Of a DNA stretch of 64,000 bases, positions 56,864 through 64,000 are shown piece by piece; position 1 is the first letter of the stretch; every line of letters begins with the position of its first letter. This DNA comes from Adiantum capillus-veneris. Its lineage: Eukaryota; Streptophyta; Polypodiopsida; Polypodiales; Pteridaceae. The notes beneath the pieces are model-generated. The model made no database searches, was not told where the DNA came from, and was given only the letters and a program-made list of their open reading frames with translations. A program made the position numbers and the translations under genes. Location: the NCBI GenBank assembly GCA_014529385.2, contig CM043953.1, positions 81,474,338-81,538,337 on the forward strand. The letters are read 5' to 3'.

Positions 56864-57420
56864 AACTGACGCTCTGAATCACTATCACCGTAGAGGGCAC
56901 TAGGTGCCACCTGACAAGAGCAGAATTGGAAGACTTAGCACTTTAAATACAATTGAACAGAGAGATTGAGAGAGAGAAAGAGAGAGAGAGTCCACACGGG
57001 GGACACACAGTGGGGGAGTTTCACTCCCAGATGACTGCCCCCAAAATCCTAACGCCCCTTTCAGTATTTCTTTTATATAATTCTTTTACAAAGTACAACC
57101 GTCGGAGAGAGACACTCTGCAATTGCTACTACAAGTCTACCAGAACTCTGCCCCAAGGCTTATATTTAAAGGCCCCAAGCCTAACAGCATCAAATACAAA
57201 AAGCTTGCATTGTTCTCAAAAGCAACTGCTAAAAAACAGTGCCTAAGAGCATCTGACTCTTGTGGCCAACCTGCCATGTCAACAGCCCAACATGCCGCAG
57301 ATCACCTAGGCTACCGTACAACATTGCCACGTCATAACTTTTTTTCGAGAAAACTGCTGTAGGCCCTTTACCCACTCTCCTCTCCTAGTACAGGTTGCCA
57401 GGTCATCACTTTTTGTGACA

Positions 57421-58242
57421 TGCTACCTAGTAGAGAGTGCCCCCTCTGCACACGGCGCAAAACGTACAACCGTACCAATAAAGGACCTGTGCCATCACCA
57501 CTGTGCTCGGCTCGTGAGAACTGCCAAGTTGTTGGAGCACTAGCTATGAATGATCGAGAAACATGAGGCAGTGGTGGGGCACACAAAAGAGGTGGTGTGG
57601 ATGAAGGGGTGACGTGTAGAGAGAGGTGGGTTGGGGTGGGTGGCAGAGAGTGGTGGTGCTCGAGCATCAATGGGTGAAGGCGAAGGGGAGGAGGTGCTCG
57701 TGAGGAGGCTGAAGGTGGAAAGGCAGTCTCCATAGCAAAGTGTGAGGTAGCAGCTTACATTGTAACGTTTGCTCGCATGCTTCAGAAGTTATAGAGTGCG
57801 TTAAAACTTGTATTTCACATTATGTCCATGCCACGGCATGACAATGCGGGGGTGAGGGAATGGGCAGTGGATATGCTAAGGTTAATGGCAAGCTGCTAAT
57901 CTAAAGGCAGCGGGCTCAGGAATCTTCAGCATGCGCTACACAAGACTGTAAGTAAAAAGGGAGGTGGAGCGGACTGCAAGCGAGGAGGTTGAACCACGCC
58001 TGTGAAAAGCAAGGTAGCAGGGTCTGATGCAGGGGGGCAAGGGGGTTGGCGAGAAGGCACACCAAAATTATTGTTAAAGATCAGACAATCTTTGGCAAAA
58101 GGAAACTAAATCCTTCTTCAAACGCCCAAAATCAACCACAAAAACAAGTCTCTTGAAAAATATGTTGCCCCTCTACAAGCTATGTCAAATAAGTCTCTTC
58201 ATCAAAAAATTACATTTAATGTAAAGTACTTTGATACAATAC
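57421..58242 (-). other. Region between the D element and exon 9
   Basis: Apart from tentative exon 10 (57499-57727) I see only intron-like sequence. A short phase-0 open stretch at about 58180-58075 lacks SFI1 character and was not adopted. Confidence 0.4.
57499..57727 (-). CDS. SFI1: SFI1-like gene, exon 10 (tentative Pro/Ser-rich linker)
   Basis: A 229-base exon (76 codons + 1), phase 0 in and phase 1 out, exactly what exons 9 and 11 need. It is rich in Pro, Ser, Thr and His with no SFI1 repeat, so it would be a flexible linker. The donor is cacagtg/gtgatg; the acceptor ttgctatggag/act is only fair, and an alternative lies at ccaccttcag. It starts 79 bases beyond the end of a family-D LTR (57420). 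It could instead be non-coding host sequence. Support comes from phase and an open frame only. Confidence 0.4.
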
Positions 58243-58293
58243 CTGACGCTCGTTAGATTGCGTGTACAAATGCCACTTAGTGAGGACAGACCG
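58243..58293 (-). CDS. SFI1: SFI1-like gene, exon 9 (51 bases)
   Basis: Seventeen codons, phase 0 at both ends. The acceptor is tttattgtactgcag/cgg and the donor gcgtcag/gtattg. It reads RSVLTKW at its start; joined to exon 8 this gives ALTHLKRKLMRSVLTKW, an exact repeat. The exact spacing across the junction is strong evidence that both small exons are real. Confidence 0.82.
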
Positions 58294-58385
58294 CTGCAGT
58301 ACAATAAATAGATTGTATCAAAATCACAGTTTTTCCAAACTAGTTTCTACACATCTTTATACAAGGTCATGTGCTTGCTTGTTAC

Positions 58386-58456
58386 CATAAGCTTCCTTTT
58401 CAGATGTGTGAGAGCTGCAGCTTTCAGCCTTTGTTTATCATGCCTAAGAGTAACAT
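58386..58456 (-). CDS. SFI1: SFI1-like gene, exon 8 (small)
   Basis: A 71-base exon (2 + 23 codons). The acceptor is tatcctgcag/at and the donor cttatg/gtaaca. It starts the repeat ALTHLKRKLM, whose second half lies in exon 9, so the motif is readable only after splicing. The introns on either side are 134 and 92 bp. Too short for ORF calling. Confidence 0.82.
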
Positions 58457-58590
58457 CTGCAGGATAGATACATTAAAGCATTCTCTTGGAAGTTGAGAGA
58501 CGTGTATGACTATATTCAAACAGCTTCTAGTAGTACTTATAAATCAAAACTGAACAGAAGCTCATAAGCAAGAGCTTTGAAAGAGGATAC

Positions 58591-58770
58591 AGTCGTGCCA
58601 AGCTTTGTATGTACAGTACATGCACTGATCGTGGTGAAAACATAATGCAATGCGATTAACCCACTTGGAGCTGTTTTTCCTTAATAAAAAATTTCGCAAG
58701 GTTCTGAAGGATTTCAGCACCAATGATTTGTTAGAAGCACACAGTGCCTGCTGGTGTAGTTCCTTCAAAT
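58591..58770 (-). CDS. SFI1: SFI1-like gene, exon 7
   Basis: A 180-base exon (2 + 59 codons + 1). The acceptor is gcttctttgagcag/at and the donor cacgact/gtatcc, with a 126-bp intron before it. It contains ALCFHHDQCMYCTYKAW, which has the exact A-to-W distance of 16 residues. Reading on past the donor meets a stop nine codons later, which supports the splice. It contributes the first base of a Tyr codon completed in exon 8. Confidence 0.85.
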
Positions 58771-58896
58771 CTGCTCAAAGAAGCAACTCCATCAAAACCA
58801 AGAAAGGAAAGGTTTGGAACTATAAGCACCTTTGCATGTTGTAAGTCTGCAAACATCTTGAGGCTTACATTAACAAGGCTTGGCAATGAGCCATAC

Positions 58897-59238
58897 CCTC
58901 AATAGTGATAGAATGCCAGTGTTTGAATAAAGACTCCAACAGCCGCCGATTTCTCTTTGCAGTCATTATCAAGAATGTGCGTTGCAGAACGACTGCCTTT
59001 TTGAGTGCTAGCAAAGACATGCTCAGCCTCCTATGAGCCCAAAATCCAAGTGCAACCCTGTTTAGATGTTTCTTTCTCTGTAATATTCCCAAGCCAAGCT
59101 GCCAATGCATAAAGTACGTGGATATAATTGACAGGCTCCAGAAACGTTCAGCAATAAGGAGCTTTCTTTGATTATGAATTTGTTGTTGCGTCTGTTTCTG
59201 CCATAGACAAAACAACTCTCTGCACATTCTTCTCCTTA
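58897..59238 (-). CDS. SFI1: SFI1-like gene, exon 6: best repeat exon
   Basis: A 342-base exon (2 + 113 codons + 1). The acceptor is cttgtgtgtgcag/ta and the donor is tgagg/gtatgg. Repeats that fit the spacing: AERFWSLSIISTYFMHW (exact), GILQRKKHLNRVALGFW and MTAKRNRRLLESLFKHW, plus the completed repeat from exon 5 ending LFCLW. Tryptophans are 33 residues apart in the first pair, the usual length of an SFI1 repeat. The intron before it (59239-60153) contains a LINE 3' fragment. Confidence 0.88.
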
Positions 59239-59395
59239 CTGCACACACAAGCAGTTCTCATTACTATTTGACCAAAGGTAGGATGGTTCTGTACATAATC
59301 ACTCAACTGGAATTTGGAAGATGGCACTGTACTCTTGAAACAGGCTTATAGAAAAGTACTGGATTCAATTTATTTTCTGAAACAAAAGATAAACA

Positions 59396-59560
59396 AGAGG
59401 GTGAATAAATGAAACAAAATGAAATGAAATGTTATATTGAACGTCTTCAAAAGGCCAATATGACCTATGAGACCAAACTGGTGGTACAAAAAGCCCCTGA
59501 AAAGAAGTTCCTTCAGGTACTTTATAATCAAAACAGTAAGATAAAAGTATACTAGACATT
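59396..59560 (-). mobile_element. LINE-B-type 3' end fragment in an SFI1 intron
   Basis: About 100 bases from 59420 match the LINE-B 3' end at 50296-50345 (shared blocks such as gtcttcaaaaggcca and gacctatgagaccaaact). It carries the same short (aaatg)n end, on the same strand. It sits in the 915-bp intron between exons 5 and 6 and has no coding potential. Confidence 0.6.
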
Positions 59561-60153
59561 GATAACTGTTGATCAGACATCGGAGTCCTAACCATGGGAA
59601 TGTGGTGATTCACAATAACCCATTGGTGCAAAACCAGTGACATGTCAAAAAAATCAGAAAGTATACAAGGACTGCAGCTACAAAAAGATCCAATAAGAAA
59701 CAAAATGGCCAATGGCCAGGGACACTGAAGAGACTTTTATGCAAACAGTCCCACAGGGTGAGTATTGGAAAGCCAACTGACAGCCAAAAGTTCAAACAAG
59801 AGCTCATGGCCCTGCCAAAAGTTCCAAATATTGGACATTGTTAAGAAATTATGCACAGTGCTAGAACAATACGGGAGTATCTCATTTGGCACATTCGCAA
59901 AGAGTCTCCTCTACATATTACGGCTTTAGCCACAAAATAACTATCCTTTCTTGCCATGAACACCAATCCTTCAATTGTGTTGGCTTAAGTGCTCACAAAA
60001 TACTGTCCGATGGAGTGAAACAAAAGGCCATCAAAGGATGCTAAAAAGGCACATTGCTTTCAGGAAACTGGCCATCACTCGTGTTTGAAACAGAGTCAAC
60101 CAAGAGGAATGGCATGACCAAACTTCTAGAGGCTCCCTAAAAACCAGAAATAC

Positions 60154-60211
60154 ATCCTTCAAGCATTTTGCAGATTGATGAAAGCTGCTTCTCGGTGATA
60201 AAATCAAAGGC
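60154..60211 (-). CDS. SFI1: SFI1-like gene, exon 5 (small)
   Basis: A 58-base exon (19 codons plus one base). The acceptor gattggctttag/gcc and donor aaggat/gtattt are good, with a 105-bp intron before it. It is the only candidate found here that enters at phase 0 and leaves at phase 1, as its neighbours require. It begins AFDF, placing F where the repeat started in exon 4 expects W. The end (CKMLEG) starts the next repeat, completed in exon 6 as ...CRELFCLW. Too short for ORF calling. Confidence 0.6.
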
Positions 60212-60316
60212 CTAAAGCCAATCAAGCTTGTGACTTATCATGATGAATCTTTAGATGAAGCAAATCTCAGTGTTATGAAGTCCATTTATGAAGCCTGAAA
60301 GGATGACACAGTTTAC

Positions 60317-60673
60317 TTGTAAACATGAACGCATACCCATTCCATAGAGCTTCAACACTGCTTCATGTCTTTTGTGTTCAAGCTTGTAGAGTGTGATCCA
60401 TGCATTAAAACAACGCTTCTTTTGGGACTTTAGGGTGAAGTTCCTGACAGCTTCCTGCTTTCTACGCTTAAGCGTGTTTGAAACTGCGAACGCCTTCAAT
60501 AATTTGAAGCACAATCTGTGCACCAAAGATGATATCATGAATTTTAAACATGACATTAGTGCAGTTTGAGACAAAGCTTGCTTGATGTTGTCTTTGCCCA
60601 TTTGCATATACCCCCTCCTGTTTCTATCAATTATCTTTAATGGTTTACATAACCTCCACACACCCCCCAGAAC
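60317..60673 (-). CDS. SFI1: SFI1-like gene, exon 4
   Basis: A 119-codon exon, phase 0 at both ends, after a long pyrimidine tract (cttttttcccctttttttgag) and before the donor ttacaa/gtaaac. It is rich in basic and hydrophobic residues with FxxW at KKRCFNAWITLYK, and leads into A-x7-x2-x3-L near its end. The W position of that last repeat is supplied (as F) by exon 5. No signal peptide or membrane segment; predicted to be one long helix. Confidence 0.8.
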
Positions 60674-61390
60674 CTCAAAAAAAGGGGAAAAAAGAAAATG
60701 CCTTTTTTGAGTTAAAAAAACAAAAAAGCATTATATTGCTAAAATGGCAGAAAAATCATCTAAGATATCTGGTTTGAGCTTCGCTTGATGCCTTGCAGGT
60801 GCTGGTGATTATATCAGACATAGATAAAAAATTTTGTTCTAACACAAATCTCGCAGATACTGTGCTGCCAGCACACAAACTCGAGACAATTAGCACAACA
60901 CCTTTTGACAAAAGGGGCAAAGAAAAATTATTTCCTTCTATATCACATAAGCCATTTAAGTCTCGTAAGGTGATTTTGTGCTGCAATATCAGCCTACACC
61001 TTTGGCACATTCCAAACAGTTGCTTTTATCAGCATCAAAAATAGAGCATTCCAAAAAGTTGGTGACTATTTTCTTTTTTTTTTGAGTAATTTCTATCTAT
61101 TGAAATTAGGATATTTAAATATGTGCACTTGAACCGTAAAGGTTAGGAACTGTAGATCTACTGGAATTATTAAAAGCCATCAGGAACGGAGGAACGGACA
61201 ACTATGATGTGTTATATGATGGGTTGTACCGTTAGTTTGGTAGGAGAGACCGGGAAGTGGATATTCCTGATGCGTCAAGGGCTTGGTAAGTTGGTGGACC
61301 CCATTTTGTGCAATATGGAGTGCTTGGTTGGGAGATGCAATGATGTTTTGATGATACATGACCTTGCTTAAACATTGTTTCTTTTAGGAC

Positions 61391-61630
61391 CTTGCTTAAA
61401 CAAAGGCAGCCCCATTTCTTAGTTTTTCTTTTTAAACGCAGCTTTTGAATCGCATTTCCAGCCATTTCCAAGGCCTCTGAAAAGCGAGCAACGGTTGGAA
61501 ATGGAGAAATGATATTTCCTGCCTTAGGCCACACATTCTGCAACTTGGGTTTTACGCCACTCTTCAAAAGCCATTTCTTTTCTGCTCTCCAACTCGCAAT
61601 AGAAAGGTGGCTTAAAGTTTCCACTCTGCC
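61391..61630 (-). CDS. SFI1: SFI1-like gene, exon 3
   Basis: Eighty codons, phase 0 at both ends. The acceptor is aaatgccttcag/ggc. The donor is agcaag/gtccta; a near-copy of the donor (aagcaag/gtcatg) follows 28 bases later but gives the wrong phase. Joining to exon 2 creates a second exact repeat, ARMGRVETLSHLSIASW, across the junction. Two further tryptophans and a basic helix near the end (KLRLKRKTKKW) fit the same periodic helical architecture. The intron before it is 2136 bp. Confidence 0.7.
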
Positions 61631-63766
61631 CTGAAGGCATTTATAAGATAAACCACCAAATCTTTCTCAAGCTACTTTGGTAAGTGTTGAATTACTGTCT
61701 GAAAAATTAATGTACATCTGGGACACCAAAAGCACCACTAAATGGTACTCGCCTCGCCAGCGTATCAATATTTTCAATCAAGGCTGCGTCCACCTATGAG
61801 TTTATAGCCAAGTACAGTGCTTAGCCTCTGGATGGTCTACACGAAGTACCAGATTTAGTGGGATATGTGGTTCATTTCAGCCTCAAGTCCTTAGCCAACT
61901 CAGTGGACTAGTGGGCCATGACCAACTCACTTGTCATGACACTACACAATGAGCACTCAATGAACGAGCAGTAGACAACCATCACAATTTACAGATATAT
62001 ATGCCTAAATGAATCCAGGAAGAGCCCAAATTCACCTATGAAGAAAAGTGTAGCTATAGACTCATGTTAGTCATCCATAAGACAATGACCATCAACTTCA
62101 TCATGCATAATTGACTAAATAGTACAACATCCCCACTAACATCACCAGTGCCCAATATGGGTGTAGAACTAGGTACTAACATATGTCCCAACAAACACAA
62201 AATATCATCTATCTTATATTGGAGGGATATCCATTGCACATCTCAATCCTGTCATAGAGGCCTAGCCCACGATGTTTACACAATCTACACTCAAAACGTT
62301 TGCCTTGCACTATCTAGCCTCAACACCCCCTTGTATCCGATCGTAGTCCTTGGCCTGGAGCTGAGTATGCTACCAACCAGTTTCTTGTGCTTGGGTCTCC
62401 GTTTTGTATTGAGATAAGATCGCGCATCATTTTGTGCCATGCATCATCTCCAATTTTGTTATTTGTGGTTCTATTTCAGTTCAATTTTTAGTCCACTTTC
62501 AGTTGTGCTGTGTTTTGATTCAATCTAGCTGTGGTGTTGTTATCATTCACCGGGGGTGGTAGTTAATGTTAATCGATTGCAAATAGCCTTCAGACAACTC
62601 TTGCTAGAGAACAATGAAGAAGTTAAAAGAGAATAAACAGTGGAGTACGACTCACAGTGTCAAGTGTTTTTGAACGACTTTTTGTAACCTCAGAACCAAT
62701 AGTCTCTGTCAATAACAGAATAAAAAAAGAAAGCTCTAAGGTTGAAACCACATGCAAGGGCAGAGTAGAAAAGACATAACCCATACATAACTTTCCAATA
62801 AACCAATTAACAGAAAATTATCGAGCCTATATTACTGCAATTCTTACTTATGAAGCCTTCCTCGTCGAGCCCCATTTACAGACGTTTGGCAGACATGCAT
62901 CAAATACCTATCATGTATATCTTTCTAAATAATAGACATGCGAGATATAAGCCTAAGAGGACATCTAATAAATATGTTTTTCCACTTAGATATCATAATT
63001 GCTTGAGACCTGTTATTGCAGTGTTCATTTCCTGAGCGCTAATAGATGCATTTTTCAACTGGCCCAACAACAGAAACACTAAGATCAAACGAAAAGTTTC
63101 GAGTACATCTTTCTAAGAAATTAAATCTGTCTTTATAGGAATTATGATTAGGTATAGTGAATATGGGAATTTGAGTTCTAGACTCTTCATGAAAACTTAA
63201 TTTGCTGTACTATCACTGTGAATAGTCTGCCAGGTAAAACTAAGATTACAAACAGAGTAAGAGCTAAGTACTTCTTGTGTTTGCTTCGCATGGAAGCCTT
63301 TTTTAATAGGGCCTCAATAATTACTCATGAGACGTCATGCCCTTTCTTAGGGTCATACCCTTTCAAAGAAAAACTCACTTGAGAAATGTTAACCATACGA
63401 GTGTGTCTCCGTACCATCACTACTATTATTATCGCCCATAAAGAGGATCATGCAAGGTGCATAAGACTAATCCAAGCATCCATGTCATCCGGATGGCTTA
63501 CAAGGTTGTAAAATTAATCTATAGCAATCAACAAATACATTGACAATAGGAAAACCAATCGATCAGCTGAATCATCGTCATTCAAAGGAATTCAATGTTT
63601 GAGCACACGAAGGTCCCAAACAAAAGCTAAATTGTAGAGGCATAAATTCTTTGGCATCTGAGGTTTCGAAGCACCATTGAGTACAGCGCAAGGAATGTAG
63701 AAGAGCTCTCAAAAATTCTTAAGAGTTCTAAACAAAAGAAACCAAATTCACTGTGAAAACCATTAC
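61631..63766 (-). other. Intron of the SFI1-like gene (2.1 kb), no recognised feature
   Basis: Sequence between exons 2 and 3. I see no gene, LTR or LINE domain that I can name. A short minus-strand open stretch at 62054-62239 is unremarkable. Confidence 0.5.
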
Positions 63767-63834
63767 CATCCGTGCTTTGTACATCCAATGATCGACCACT
63801 ATTCTTGCAAGTCGCTTTCTATGGCGCCGGAGAG
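63767..63834 (-). CDS. SFI1: SFI1-like gene, exon 2: first clear centrin-binding repeat
   Basis: A 68-base exon (2 + 22 codons). With the alanine made at the splice it reads ALRRHRKRLARIVVDHW, which has exact A-x7-LA-x3-V-x2-W spacing. The donor is gatg/gtaatg at phase 0. The acceptor (ttggcagag) is weak, and alternative AGs lie just upstream at 63861 and 63837. I chose 63834 because it alone matches the phase of the exon before it. Confidence 0.65.
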
Positions 63835-63915
63835 CTCTGCCAAATTTCATTGATTTAACACTGATGATCCAGGTGGCAACAATTGTAACGAATCAGCATT
63901 GAGAAAGACTTTCAC

Positions 63916-63982
63916 CTGTCCATGTCCCTTTATCTAGAGAACTAAATTTGGCGCTTGTGCCCCTTTGCACAATCGTAAGACA
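63916..63982 (-). CDS. SFI1: SFI1-like gene, exon 1 of those visible
   Basis: A 67-base open stretch of 22 codons plus one base, preceded by a pyrimidine-rich acceptor (tttttctgtttgttag) and ended by a strong donor (gacag/gtgaaa). It contributes the G of an alanine codon completed by the next exon, and that alanine is the first residue of a perfect SFI1 repeat. Because it has an acceptor, it is an internal exon; the start of the gene is outside the window. Too short for ORF calling. Confidence 0.55.
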
Positions 63983-64000
63983 CTAACAAACAGAAAAACT

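Larger units (their letters stand above)
46626..57420 (-). mobile_element. Second family-D element, with a large insertion
   Basis: 3' LTR at 46626-47239, internal 47240-48172, inserted block 48173-55840, internal continued 55841-56887 with gag, 5' LTR 56888-57420. On the minus strand a degenerate primer site (TGATTCAGAGC) adjoins the 5' LTR. The insertion is flanked by a 14-base direct repeat with one mismatch (gtagccgaGcacag at 48159-48172; gtagccgaCcacag at 55841-55854). LTRs are well diverged, so it is old. No target duplication is seen at its own ends. Confidence 0.7.
45172..57498 (-). other. Giant intron (12.3 kb) of the SFI1-like gene, nearly all transposon
   Basis: Between tentative exon 10 and exon 11. 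From 45191 to 57420 essentially every base belongs to a LINE fragment, LTR fragments, a family-D element, and an insertion with a family-C element and LINE-B. Only about 19 bases before the acceptor and 78 after the donor look original. Confidence 0.5.
7510..63982 (-). other. SFI1: SFI1-like centrin-binding protein gene, whole span (15 exons seen)
   Basis: Minus-strand host gene assembled by hand from splice sites, codon phase and a repeat motif. SFI1 proteins form long helices whose repeats each bind one centrin at spindle poles, basal bodies and related centres (family knowledge). The visible consensus is A-x7-LL-x3-F/L-x2-W, which I find at least eight times. Exons in transcription order: 63916-63982, 63767-63834, 61391-61630, 60317-60673, 60154-60211, 58897-59238, 58591-58770, 58386-58456, 58243-58293, 57499-57727 (tentative), 44991-45171, 44173-44269, 8384-8604, 7802-8319, 7510-7682. 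All junction phases agree and the sum is 2853 bases, ending in TGA. The N-terminus probably lies beyond the right edge. No promoter or poly(A) signal was identified. Two introns, 12.3 and 35.6 kb, are filled with transposons. An exon in the giant introns could have been missed. Confidence 0.75.

Noticed and set aside
58075-58180. Possible phase-0 exon after exon 9
   Set aside because: Open and preceded by an AG, but no tryptophan repeat, no good donor before the stop, and composition unlike the rest.
60031-60153. Alternative exon with VWSCHSSW reading, 60153 to 60031
   Set aside because: It would need a phase-1 or phase-2 entry that no neighbouring donor supplies, and it ends in a stop without a usable donor. 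The 58-base exon at 60154-60211 satisfies all phases.
1-64000. Organellar insertion, rRNA genes or a complete tRNA gene
   Set aside because: Nothing resembling plastid or mitochondrial genes, rRNA or full tRNA cloverleafs was seen on reading both strands.

Overview
This window is nuclear DNA of a land plant with very large, transposon-packed introns. The elements present (Ty1/copia, chromovirus and non-chromovirus Ty3/gypsy, plant-type LINEs, initiator-tRNA-Met primer sites) are typical of plants. The one host gene I can follow encodes an SFI1-like centrin-binding repeat protein. That family serves centrin-based structures (basal bodies, centrioles), so I infer a seed-free plant with swimming sperm, most likely a fern. 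The species cannot be proved from the window.

Host gene. It lies on the minus strand and runs from 63982 (more 5' sequence probably lies beyond the right edge) down to a TGA at 7510-7512. I assembled 15 exons by hand. Every donor/acceptor phase agrees and the total is 2853 bases, or 950 codons plus stop. The SFI1 repeat pattern A-x7-LL-x3-F-x2-W is readable within exons and, at several places, only after exons are joined. Exons 1-10 sit at 57.5-64.0 kb, exons 11-12 at 44.2-45.2 kb and exons 13-15 at 7.5-8.6 kb. Two introns are giant: 12.3 kb (45172-57498) and 35.6 kb (8605-44172). Exon 10 (57499-57727) is the weakest member.

Left edge (1-9.4 kb). A broken copia element with its 3' LTR (1-2841, plus), a decayed LINE (2.84-6.3 kb, plus), a minus-strand coding-like block of unknown identity (6344-7069), then the last three host exons.

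35.6-kb intron. A nearly complete Ty3/gypsy element on the minus strand (9424-20336, 572-bp LTRs, target duplication GTAAT) carries a third ORF after pol and a 700-bp G-rich telomere-like array. It is followed by a deep nest. A second broken gypsy copy (20.5-22.1 and 42.2-42.7 kb) is split by LINE-A (13-bp target duplication). LINE-A is split by a chromovirus (25.0-34.5 kb) and a copia element (35.86-41.38 kb). The chromovirus is split by LTR F (duplication AGAAG) and a truncated LINE (16-bp duplication). LTR F is split by family-D elements in inverted arrangement, which hold an LTR of family C with its primer-binding site attached.

12.3-kb intron. Almost wholly mobile DNA: a LINE fragment ending about 19 bp from the splice acceptor, LTR fragments, and a family-D element (46626-57420). 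That element is split by an insertion containing a family-C element whose 5' LTR is split again by a 3.4-kb LINE (LINE-B).

No tRNA, rRNA or CRISPR was found. Nearly all transposon ORFs are frameshifted or interrupted; the gypsy pol at 13676-16393 is the most intact.
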